Source: Acidobacteriaceae bacterium
GTDB lineage: Bacteria; Acidobacteriota; Terriglobia; Terriglobales; Acidobacteriaceae
Assembly (NCBI GenBank): GCA_030037705.1
Contig: JASHQE010000023.1
Location: 1-48,273, forward strand
Length of the DNA: 48,273 nt
Reading direction: 5' to 3'
The translations under genes were made by a program, and so were the position numbers. The notes beneath the pieces are model-generated. The model had not been told where the DNA came from and searched no databases. It worked only from the letters and a program-made list of their open reading frames with translations. How positions within the stretch are numbered: position 1 is the stretch's first letter; each line of letters opens with the position of its first letter. This document shows positions 34,304 to 44,700 of the stretch, piece after piece.

Positions 34304-35053
34304 ACCGCAAGTCTTTCCCATTCCGCTCAACCGGTGGCGACCTTTGGAATCTCGATCAACCTGACTATTATGCCGGCTACAGCACGATGGCCCAGAAAAA
34401 AAGTTGGGATCATGCCACGCGCGACGTTGTGAGCAGACGCGTAGAGCAAACTCCTCCGATTCGGTTCTTTTCGCCCGAGGAGGCGGCGGTGGTCGACGCA
34501 GCGATCGACCGGCTGATGCCGCAGGATGATCGATCTGAGGCGCGAACCATTCCGATTCTTTCTGTTATCGATGAACGGCTCTACAAGAACGCGCTGAATG
34601 GCTTTCGCTATGAGAATATAGCCTCCCGACCAAGAGGCATACAGGCTTGGCATCAAGGCGATGGATGAAATGGCGCGCTCGCGATTCAAGCAGCCTTTTG
34701 TGGAACTCTCCGTGCATCGCCAGGAACTGATTCTTAAATCGTTGCATGATGGAGAGCCCAATCCGGAACATTCAACGTGGAAACGGATGCCGGTACACCG
34801 ATTCTGGGCCTTATTGATGGAAGACTGCGTTACCGCGTACTACTCGCATCCTTGGGCATGGGATGAGATTGGTTTCGGTGGACCGGCGTATCCACGCGGA
34901 TATATGCGGCTTGAGAATGGCCTTCCCGAACCTTGGGAAAAAGATGAGAAGCGCTACGAATGGAACGCGCCCGTGGATTCTCTTTCCGAACTCGATGAAC
35001 AGAGCGCTCCTCCTGAGCATGGATCGCTCCATGGTCATGGAGGAAGCCACTAA
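34300..35053 (+). pseudogene. Gluconate 2-dehydrogenase subunit 3-like gene, frameshifted
   Basis: The N-terminal frame (34300-34668) carries the family part FFSPEEAAVVDAAIDRLMPQ and VIDERLYKNALNGFRYENI. The family sequence then continues in the next frame from 34622 (PPDQEAYRLGIKAMDEMA, FVELSVHRQELILKSLHDG, MPVHRFWALLMEDCV, HPWAWDEIGFGGPAYPRGYM) to the stop at 35053. One extra base near 34618-34621 accounts for the break. The first frame runs into TGA at 34668. Intact homologues are periplasmic subunits partnering an FAD GMC subunit. The downstream ATG at 34661 could allow a C-terminal fragment to be made. A sequencing error is the main alternative. Confidence 0.85.
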
Positions 35054-36747
35054 TGCCGCATCGCCTCGGTCCGATGCAGACACTTCCTGCGCCTATGCGG
35101 AGATTAGCTGAAAGTGAAACCGTCGACTATTGCATCGTCGGCGTGGGATCCGCCGGAGGCGTACTGGTGCAGCGGCTCGCACGGGCTGGATTTCGCGTCG
35201 TCGCCCTGGAAGCAGGTCCTTTCTGGGATACGGAAAGAGACTGGGTAAGCGACGAGAAAGGCAGTCATGAGCTCTATTGGAATGACCTGCGGATAACCGG
35301 CGGGACACATTCACTGGCATTGGGCGCAAACAACAGCGGCAAAGGCGTTGGCGGAGGCTCTGTCCACTGGGCAGCTTTTACTCCGCGCTTTCATCCTTCC
35401 GATTTTCGTGTGTACACCGAAGATGGCGTTGGCGCCGATTGGCCCATTTCATACTGGGATCTGAAACCCTATTACGAATTGCTGGAGCGCGAGATTCCCA
35501 TTGCCGGCCCTGCATGGTTTCCCTGGGGCGACCCTCACGGGCATCCATATGGGCCTCACCCATTGGGCGGGGTCGGCGACATACTTGTGCGCGGGTGCAC
35601 TCGGCTTGGCATTCGCTCGGTCGCGGGTGGGCCGGTTGCGATTCTCTCCGCTTCGCATGGCGACCGCCCCCATTGCATCTATCGTGGATTCTGCCTGCAG
35701 GGATGCAAAGTCGGCGCCAAGGCGAGCACTCTGATTACGCACGTGCCCGACGCCATCACGCATGGAGCGGAGATCCGTTCTCATTCGATGGCGTCCCATA
35801 TCAGCCTGCGCGATGACGGCCGGGTTAACGGTGTCGAGTATATTGACCACGATGGCAAGCAGCATTTCCAAAGAAGCCGGGCGGTCATTGTGTCAGGCTA
35901 TGCCATTGAGACTCCCCGCTTGCTTCTCAACTCCGCTTGCTCCGGTCACCGGCATGGACTCGCGAATTCCAGCGGAACACTCGGCAAATATCTTATGGCG
36001 CAGGCTGGCAATGTCGTGGCGGGCCGATTCGACGAGTTGATTCGTCTCTATGAAGCTCCGCCGGCACATGCGCTCTCCGAGGAGTTCTACGAAACAGACA
36101 AGCGGCGCAACTTTGCTCGCGGATTTGCAGTGCAGACGGTAGGGCCGTTGCCGGTAGCCTTCGCAAAGCAGATGATTGCGGCGATGGGAGCATGGTGATG
36201 GGGCATGCGCCGGGTGATGATGGACTATAACCACTGGGCAACGATCGGAGTGCTCGGAGAAATCCTTCCCTGGAAAGACAACCGGGTCGAACTTGCGATA
36301 GAGAAGGATCAGTACGGCCTGCCGGTCGCGAAAGTGACTTTCAATCTGCATGACAATGACAAGAAGCTGATTGAATTTGGGAAAAACAAGGTCATGGAAA
36401 TCATGTGGGCAGCCGGAGCGAAACAGGTCGTTCAGAAATCTCGCTTTGCGCATCTGGTCGGGGCCGCGCGAATGGGAAAAGATCCGGCCACGTCTGTTGT
36501 CGACAAATTTGGCCGAACTCACGATGTTCCCAATCTGTTCATTTGCGATGGCAGCATTCTGCCAACACAAGGTTCGGCTAATCCCGGTCTGACCATCCAG
36601 GCGCTCGCAGCGCGAACAGCAGACTATTTGATCAAACAAGGCGATGCGATTTTCTTCTCAAACCGGCGCGATCTCGCTGAACCGGGCATTCGCTACGATC
36701 TCAGCCCGCCATACACAAGGTTCAAAGGCAATCCACGAATCGCCTAG
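35053..36747 (+). pseudogene. GMC oxidoreductase (gluconate 2-dehydrogenase large-subunit-like) with in-frame TGA
   Basis: The start overlaps the previous stop (TAATG). The first part shows the FAD motif DYCIVGVGSAGGVLVQRLA, GKGVGGGSVHWAAFTPRFHP and VSGYAIETPRLLLNS; after a TGA codon at 36196-36198 the same frame resumes as WGMRRVMMDYNHWATIG and ends with the C-terminal GMC segment HLVGAARMGKDPATSVVD, LFICDGSILPTQGSANPG. The total of 564 codons equals a normal enzyme, so a single nonsense change (for example GGA to TGA) interrupts it. The truncated 381-residue product lacks the substrate-domain end and catalytic residues. No cytochrome subunit gene follows. Read-through or a sequencing error are alternatives. 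Confidence 0.88.
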
Positions 36748-36886
36748 CTCACGAGGATTCTCTTGGCGCAGAGAACGGTGCCAGGTACGCCACACCCGAA
36801 CAGATATCGGCCGCGATGTTTCGATACTTTTGCTTCCAGGTTGAATGGGCGTGATGAAGTTCACAACGCAAGGAATAGGGTAAAAT

Positions 36887-37318
36887 CTAGCGGGCTATTG
36901 CCGGTCTGGAAGCCCCGTGAACCGAAACCTCGGCTGCGTCGCTATCTTGCGAATAGGTGCGAAGCCTAGCCAGAAGATCCCTTGGATGGACAGGTTTGGA
37001 CAACACCTCAAAGTCATATCCCTGGTTCTGAGCGATCTCAAGCAGGTTCGCTGTGGCGGCCTGGCCGGAGAAAAGAAGAACTCTGCATTCGGGATGCATT
37101 CGACGGAATTCTATGGCAAGTTCGATTCCAGACATTCCCGGCATCACTACGTCTGAAATCAGCAAATCTGGCGATAAACCTGAAGCTGCCTCTAACGCCC
37201 GTCGCGGGTCCTCGAAGGCTATGGCTACGAAACCCGCCTGGTTGAGGATCATTGCGAGCGTCTCCGCAATCACTTTCTCATCGTCAACAACATAAATCTC
37301 GGGTTTGTGCTGTCGCAT
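36887..37318 (-). CDS. Single-domain response regulator (CheY-like)
   Basis: 143 residues: one receiver domain and a short Ser/Ala-rich tail. Acidic residues in YVVDDEKVI, phospho-acceptor Asp in LLISDVVMPGMSG, conserved Ser in VLLFSGQA and Lys in VLSKPVHP are all present. No output domain and no kinase gene adjacent, so it probably acts by protein contact or in a phosphorelay with a distant kinase. It converges on the broken GMC gene and is transcribed away from the FemAB-like gene. Confidence 0.9.
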   Translation of the reverse strand: MRQHKPEIYVVDDEKVIAETLAMILNQAGFVAIAFEDPRRALEAASGLSPDLLISDVVMPGMSGIELAIEFRRMHPECRVLLFSGQAATANLLEIAQNQGYDFEVLSKPVHPRDLLARLRTYSQDSDAAEVSVHGASRPAIAR

Positions 37319-37661
37319 TTTTTCCTGCCTCTATCAAGCTGTTCGAGAGAACTCGGATTGAGAATATCTTCCGCACGCTTTTCGGTGGGCTTGGGCCAAG
37401 TTATAAGCCATCGAGGCAACGCAACTCTAGATATCTGCTTATGATCTTACTAAGTTCCGGCTCCCAAAAGAAATCTCTCGTACAATATTAAGCAGTAGCA
37501 GATGAACTCGCCGGATTTCTCTTAGCTTCCGATAACCAATGGGCTCAGACTCTGGAAGACCGGCTCGCACGAGCACGTCCATGCAGATGCTCCGGTCATG
37601 GATCTTCTTACAGCTATGATGAAAGCCCAACTTATCTAAATGCCAGGGAGGCCACCGTTGA
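37319..37661. other. Divergent intergenic region, no convincing gene
   Basis: 343 bp between the receiver gene and the FemAB-like gene. A 63-residue minus-strand frame (37439-37630) lacks recognisable features. A CTTGGGCCAAG palindrome lies near 37390-37401. GGGAGG at 37645-37650 serves the following gene. No promoter pair could be assigned. Confidence 0.3.
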
Positions 37662-38702
37662 ATGCAGCTCTATAGTCTGGACCCGTTGCTGGACAACCGC
37701 TGGGAAGATCTGGTTGCGTCTCACCCTGCAGCCTCAGCGTTTCATCGCACGGGATGGCTCAGAGCTTTGGCCATCACTTATGGCTATCAAATCATGGCGC
37801 TGACAAGCACGCCGCCCGGAGAACGATTGTCTAACGGGCTCGTCTTCTGCAAGGTGAGAAGCTGGATGACTGGAAGCCGAGTGGTCTCATTGCCCTTCAC
37901 AGACCACTTAGAGCCATTACTCAATGAGAACGGCGATTCTTTCGAACTTACGGAGTGGATGCGAAGCGAGTGCAGTCAGCACAAGTGGAAATATATCGAA
38001 CTTCGTCCGCTATCTTGGGAGATGTATTTGAACTATCCTCTGGCGGCAAGCCGGTCTTTCTGGATTCATACTCTCGATCTGGCGCCTTCACTCAAGCAGA
38101 TCTTCTCCGATTTTCACAAGAATTGTGTCCAGCGCCGTATCCGGCGAGCAGAGCGCGCGCAACTGTTCTACGAGAGGGGCTGTTCCGAGGAGCTTCTCAA
38201 TGACTTCTACCAGCTACTCATGATCACCAGGAGACGTCATCAGCTTCTTCCGCAACCTCGCGTCTGGTTCCGAAACCTGATTGCCTGCATGAGTCCCAGC
38301 GTGGAAATCCGCGTAGCACGTAAAAACAGCACTCCTGTCGCAGCAATCCTCTCATTGACTCACGAGCGCACGGTGGTTTACAAATACGGCTGTTCCGACG
38401 AAAAACTTCATCATCTGGCCGGTATGCCGTTTCTGTTTTGGAAGTTGATCGAGGAAAGCAAGACAGCAGGGGCGGAGCAGATCGATTTCGGTCGCACTGA
38501 TCTCGAAAACTACGGCCTGATCAGGTTCAAGGATCAGTTCGGGACCCGGCGCAGGCAGCTTACCTATTTTCGGTACCCAGAGACTACCAGTGGGAAATAC
38601 GGGTCGGCATCTGAGCTGCCCGGAGCTCGACGTTTATTGTCGGTGCTTCCCAACTCACTTTCATCCATGGCGGGCAAACTGCTGTACCGGCACATTGGTT
38701 AG
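37662..38702 (+). CDS. FemAB/GNAT-like acyltransferase family protein
   Basis: 346 residues. The N-terminal part reads HPAASAFHRTGWLRAL and the C-terminal acetyltransferase-like domain KNCVQRRIRRAERAQLFYERG, then PVAAILSLTHERTVVYKYGCSDEKLHHLAGMPFLFWKLIEESK and IDFGRTDLENYGLIRFKDQFG, the signature seen in FemAB-related proteins of exopolysaccharide/PEP-CTERM-type loci. It probably transfers an acyl or aminoacyl group to a surface glycan or lipid (inference). GGGAGG lies upstream of ATG 37662. It ends at a strong terminator shared with the giant repeat protein. Confidence 0.8.
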   Translation: MQLYSLDPLLDNRWEDLVASHPAASAFHRTGWLRALAITYGYQIMALTSTPPGERLSNGLVFCKVRSWMTGSRVVSLPFTDHLEPLLNENGDSFELTEWMRSECSQHKWKYIELRPLSWEMYLNYPLAASRSFWIHTLDLAPSLKQIFSDFHKNCVQRRIRRAERAQLFYERGCSEELLNDFYQLLMITRRRHQLLPQPRVWFRNLIACMSPSVEIRVARKNSTPVAAILSLTHERTVVYKYGCSDEKLHHLAGMPFLFWKLIEESKTAGAEQIDFGRTDLENYGLIRFKDQFGTRRRQLTYFRYPETTSGKYGSASELPGARRLLSVLPNSLSSMAGKLLYRHIG

Positions 38703-38740
38703 ATGCTCTATAAACGCCCGAATGTGGATGGCGAATGCAT

Positions 38741-38778
38741 CGGGCGAAGCACGGAGAATTTCCTCCGTGCTTCGCCCG
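38741..38778. terminator. Strong bidirectional hairpin terminator
   Basis: A perfect 16-bp stem (38741-38756 with 38763-38778, 6-nt loop AATTTC) lies between two convergent genes, 39 nt after the FemAB-like stop and 6 nt after the giant protein's stop. An overlapping alternative stem pairs CGCCCGA (38715-38721) with TCGGGCG (38740-38746) and excludes the main hairpin. No long T-run is present. Confidence 0.7.
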
Positions 38779-38783
38779 CCCAG

Positions 38784-41700
38784 TTATTCCGTTGTGAACG
38801 TCGTGGTTGAGCTCGCAGAAAGCCGATTCCCCGCAACATCTGTGAGGTAGTAGTAGTAGATATAGATCTCGTACGTGGTATCGGAGGCCAGCGGCGACGT
38901 TGGCGTGAATGTTACCGTCTTGCCGTCAGCGGAAAAACTGACGGTTGCCGGAACGATAACGCCGCTCGAGTAGTTCTTGAGGACCCCGTACCCCAGGCTT
39001 GCATCGAAGGTGAGCGGGTCCATGGCCGCACTGAAGACCACCTGCGGGTCGACTGTAGTGGGCACGCTGATAGTGCCATTTGCAGGCGTTACGCTGACCA
39101 CCGATGGCTGCACCAGATTGATTCCGCTTGAGGCGGTCGTGAAGGTGGACGTATAGGGGCTTGTCATGGCAGTTCCCTGTATGTCCTGCACTCCGCTGGC
39201 GGAGATCGTGTATGTGGTGCTCTCGGCTAGTGGATCATTCGGCGTAATGGTCGCAACCGTGTTGCCCCGCGAGAGGGTGATGGTTGCGGGAACCGGCGTG
39301 GAACCCTGCAGCAGTTCGATGCCGGTCTGTGCGGTTACATCCGAGATTTCCTGGCTGAACTCAAGCTGAGGCTGCGTATTGGTTGGTACGCCTCCTGTCA
39401 GGCCAGACTCAGGGTTCACCTCGGTAACGGTTGGTGGTGTGGTGTCGTTAGTTGAGCCGACAGTCGCGTACTGATACCATTCGCCTGCAAGATTCCCGCT
39501 GATGTCGGTTGCATTATCCGTGAGCACATAGATTGTGTCACCGCTGTGCAATGTCCCCGATGGAATGGTCAGAATAAACGTCTCCATATCCGAGGCGGCG
39601 GTGATCGACACTGGCGTGACCGTCAGGGCCTGTGTCTGGTCGTACAGATAGAACGTCCCGGAGTTGACCGAGAGCGGGTCCATCGGTTCGTTAAAGGTGA
39701 TGCTGAACGCCGTCGTATTCAGCGGAATTGTGTCATTCGCCGCGTAACTCCACGCAACCACTGTAGGTGTCGTGATGTCAGGCCCGGCGGCAGTGTTAAA
39801 GGTTGAACTGGTTGGCACCACGAGGTTGCCTTCATCGTCAGTAACTCCGCTTATGGCAACGGTGATCGTGGCGTTCGGAGTGAGCGGCATCAAAGGCTGG
39901 ATTCCGACGATCGTATTGGTACTGTTGAACGAGTAGGTGGCCGGAACCTCGGTCTCAGACGAACTGGTGATGGAGATTGTGGTTCCGCTAATCGAAAGCG
40001 GGTCAATGGGTGCGCTGAACTGCACATAGACCGTTGCATTGACGCCGACGTTCTGCGTTCCCGCGGGCGGCCCGATGGCGGTAACCGTCGGACGCGTAGT
40101 GTTGGTGGTTGTGCCGATATAGAAGTAGAAGCTCTCCGCCGGCGCCGCGACGCCGTCGAGGTTCGTGACGTTGCTGCCGAAGCCGTCGTTCATCTGGAAG
40201 TAGAAGTAGTTGTCTCCGGTGTTCGTAGTGCACAGGGTCAGCGGGCTGGAGGGTTTGAACTGGACGGTGTTGCCATTCACGAGCGACGGCGTACCCGCAA
40301 TGATATCGCCGCAGGCATCCTCCATACGTACCGAAGTCGACGACACGCTCGAAGCCAGCAGTTGCTGATCGAACTGGTACTGCGGGATGACGTTGGTCGG
40401 GACGTTTGTTACAGCACTTCCCGGCTCATATTGGACCAGCCGCGGCGCGACCGAAGTCGGATTGCCCTGGACGGTGAACTCGCCCGTGTAGTTAGACACC
40501 AGCGGGTTGCCGTAGGTGTCGGTCAACGCATTGGTCACGTAGACCTGGATCACTGCGTCATATGGCAACGCAGAGGAAGGTGTGAACTGAATTGCATTCG
40601 TTCCCACCAGGGTCAGAGTCCCGCTTACAAGCTCTCCATTTGCCGAGACTAGGAAGGAGTTCCCATTCAGCGTAGAAGCCTCGAGCGGGAAGCCGCTGGT
40701 GTAAACGGTGATCGATGTTCCCTGAGGTACATCGGATGAGTTGTTTGCCGGAATCAAAGTCACCACCTGGGGGCCCTGATTTTGCGGCGGAATGGCGGCG
40801 CCGGTTGTGAACGTGCTCTGGAACGGCGTCAATGCGTTGCCGGAGAGATCTTGAGCGGCTGCCGATGCAGACACCGTGATAAGCGTGTTCGGCGGCAGCG
40901 TCGTATTCAGGTTGACAAGCACGGATCTACCGTTCGCCGGGAATGACAGGCTGTAGCTGAACTGGCTGTTGCCGGCGAAGACAGCGATAGAGGTGGTGTT
41001 CAAGGTGCTCTGGTTCATGGACTTGGAGAACGTGAGCACGATCGGCGGAAGATTGCCGACGCCGGTTGAGCCGTTCGTCGGCGTCACGGAGGTGACCGTG
41101 GGCGAAGTGGTGTCAGCAGAGTTCGCGGCTGTGAAGGTGGTTACGACGTATGCCGTATCCGTGTTTCCTGCAAAGTCGCGCACCTCATCCTGCGTCCAAA
41201 CCTGAATGACATGGTTCGCCGGGTACGGCGTCAGCGGCGTGAACGTTGCCACTGCGCCGCTCACAACCCAACTGCCCGCGACCTCGTAGTAACTCAAACT
41301 CTCGTCACGCACCAGGATGTTTGTGACGGTGGCAGGATCGATTGGCTCGCTGAAGGTGATCACAACCGGCGTGGAGTTATTGGAGAGCGTGCTTCCGTTG
41401 GCGGGCGTCACGCTGACGGCGATCAACGAACCGGCGCCCACAGCGGCCGTGCCGGTGGTGAAGGTGCTGGTCGCGGACTGCACGGTATTCCCGTTCTGAT
41501 CGCTGAAACCGCCGACCGTTACGTTGTAGACGGTGCTTGCCGCGAGGTTAGCGGTCGGCACCCAGGTCAACGTCTCCTGGTCGCTTGCCAGCGTTGTTGT
41601 GCCGGCAATGACGGTCGAGCCGTTCTTCACCGTGATCGGCGAGCTGCCAAACGAGTCCTGGTTGACGGGTGCGCTCATCACGGCCACTACCTGCGTGTTC

Positions 41701-44700
41701 AGCGGCGTGCCCGTCTGGCCGTTCGGCGGGCTGATGGTGACGACACTCGCCCCCGTTGTGGTGGCGGAGGAGCCGGTGGTGAAGTAGAAGCTTGTGCCGT
41801 AAAGGTAATTGCCGGCCACATCGTAGAACTGAGAGCCAGTCACGTAGTACTGCGTATCCGGTTGCAGGTTCGCAGTGGGAGTCAAGGTCGCACTCAACTG
41901 GTTAGCCGCCACCGAGACGGTGGTGGGAATGGTCCCGCCCGTAGCGAGATTCCTGAGGTAGAAGTACGTCGATGTGACCGAGAGCGGATTCACCAGCTTG
42001 GTGAAGTACAAGGTTGGTTGGACATTCAGCGCGACATTCGTGTCGTTGGCCTCTGGCACGGTATATGAAGTACTGCCGTTTGTGATATCGCTCGATCCGC
42101 CCGTAGTGAAGGTAGAAGAGAATGCGGTCGTCTGCGTTTGTCCGGCCTGGTCTACGACACCCGTTGCCGAGATGGTGTAAGTCGTATTCGGCAGGAGGGT
42201 GGTTGACGGAGTCAGAGACAGGAGCGTGTTGGTGGAGTTGAACGACGCAGTCGTCGAGATCGCGCTGCCGCCGTTCGGAGTGATGGTGACTTGACTGATC
42301 GTGTCCGGAGCGATCGGCTCGTTAAAGAGAAGCTCGATGACGGTGTTGGTCGGCACGTTGGTAAGGGTATTGGTCGGGTTCACCACCGTGACAATGGGCA
42401 GCACAGCGCTGGTCGTCGACTGTGTTGTGAAGTACCAGTACGACTCGCCCGCGGTGTTTCCAGTGACTCCGCGCACGTTGTCGACCAGGTAGTAGTACTG
42501 GCGGTTGACCAGGAGCGGCGAAGTCGGCGTCAAGGTTGCCGTGGTGCCGTCGGCGCTGACGCTGATCGTTGCCGGGACAGTCTGTCCGAGAACCGTATCG
42601 TACAAGTAGAAGTTCACCGGGGTGAAGGAGTCGGGAGCCATGGCCTGGTTGAACTGGACCGACGGAGTCACATTGGTCGGCACGCCGACTGCTCCAGACT
42701 CAATGCTCTCATTAATCACCTGCGGCGCAGCCGTAATGGCTGCCGTGCCGGTAGTAAAGGTGCTGGAGTACGGCGTAACCGCGGTTCCGGCCAGGTTGGT
42801 TACACCGTTCACACTGATGGTTATCGTCGCGCTTGACGGCAGCGGTGTCTCCGGCTGGATGGATGCGTAGGTTCCGGTGCTGTCGAAGTTGATCGTCGCC
42901 GGCACCGAGGTCTGAGAGTCGCCGCTGATCTGCACGGTTGTCCCGTTCACTGAGATCGGATTGACGAACTCGCTGAACTGAACCCAGATGGTGGCATTGA
43001 CGCCGACATTGGTGGCGCCGGCGGGCGGGGCCACGGAGAGGACCGTAGGAGTAGTCGTGTCACTGGTTGTGCCGATGTAGAAGTAGTAGCTCTCTGCTGG
43101 CGCCGCGACACCGTCAAGATTGGTGACGTTGCTTCCGAAGCCGTCGTTCATCTGGAAATAGAAGTAGTTCTCTCCGGCGTTCGTGGTGCACAGGGTCAGC
43201 GGGCTGGAGGGCTTGAACTGGACGGTGTTGCCGTTCACCAGCGACGGCGTGCCCGCAATAATGTCGTTGCAGGCATCGATCAAACGTACCGAGGTCGACG
43301 ACACGCTCGAGGCCAGCAGCTGCTGGTCGAACTCGAACTGCGGGATGACGTTGATCGGAATGTTCGTTGCACCAGATGTTGGCTCATAACGGACCAGCAG
43401 CGGCGCGACCGAGGACGGATTGCCTTGAATGGTGAACTGGCCGGTGAATGCGGTTATCGGGTTGCCGTAAATGTCGGTGATAGTCGGCTCGACAAACACC
43501 TGGACCACGGCGCTGTAATTGAATTGGCCAGTCGGGGTAAACGTGATGCTCTGTCCGCCCGGCGAGACCTGAATTGAGCCCTCGACAAGGACTCCGTTCT
43601 GCGAGACATAGAGGCTGGTGCTGGTTACGGTGCTTGCCTGGAGTGGCGCTCCATTGGTGTAGAGAGTGATCGGCGTTCCTTGCAGCACGTCAGACGACCC
43701 GGTGGCCGGCAGCATCTGCACGACGGCAGGCCCGGTGCCAGTGATGTCACTGGAGGTGGTGTAGGTGCTGGTGAAGTTCACCAGCGGATTGCCGGAGAGA
43801 TCCGTGATCAGCGGCGTCGCATTGATCGTGACCGCTACTCCCGGCGGGGTAGTTGGCGTAAAGCTGATGGACCTGTCGTCGGCGGAGTAAGTGATGCCTC
43901 CGGTACTGACATTCTGGTCACCCGCAAAGAGTTGCAAAGCATTTCCGCTGATCGAATTCTGCGCAACCGACTTGTTGAAAGTGATGACGATGGTCGCGTT
44001 GCGGCCCACGCCGGTGGCTCCATTCAGCGGGCTTACGCTGACCACCTGGAACGTGGTGGTATCGGCGTTGTTGGCCGCCGTGAAAGTGGTGACGACATAT
44101 GCAGTATCGGTATTGCCGGCGAGATCCTGCACCTTGTCCTGCGTCCAAACCTGGATGACGGCCGAAGCGGGATAAGGCGAGCTTGGAGTAAAGATCACCT
44201 GCGCTGGGTTGGTTCCGCTGACGGCCCAGGTTCCCGAGATCTCATAGTAGCTGTCGCTCTCATCTCGCACCAGGATGTTATTGATCGTGGCCGGATCGAC
44301 AGGCGCGCTGAATGTAATGGTCACCTGCGCGTTATTGGCGACGCCGGTTGCCCCGTTTACCGGGGACACCGAGACTGCCGTCAGATTGCCGGTTTGCGCG
44401 GTGCCGCTGGAACCGGTCGTAAAGGTAGTAACGGAATTCGCGACCGCGTTCTCGTTGCTGTCAAGGAATCCGCCCACAGTCACGGTGTAGGTAGTGGACG
44501 TCGCCAGGTTGGCGGTGGGGACAAAGGTCAGCGTCTCGTTATTGCTGGCCAGTGTTACCGTACCGGCAACCGGCGTGCTGCCGTTCATCACCGTAATAGA
44601 TGAATTGCCGATGGTCCCCGGGTCGACCGGCGCGCTCATCACCGCGACCACCTGCGTGTTGACCGGAGCGCCGGTTTGACCGTTGGCCGGGCTGATGGTC

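Noticed and set aside
36196..36198. TGA as selenocysteine or recoding site
   Set aside because: GMC enzymes have no selenocysteine at this place, no SECIS-like hairpin is evident just downstream, and neighbouring genes are also broken, so a nonsense mutation is simpler.
43680..44603. Long plus-strand ORFs within the giant Ig-repeat gene (also 41211-42068 and 46162-47043)
   Set aside because: They are shadows caused by the biased Thr/Val/Gly codon composition of the repeat gene; they repeat with its modules and resemble no protein.
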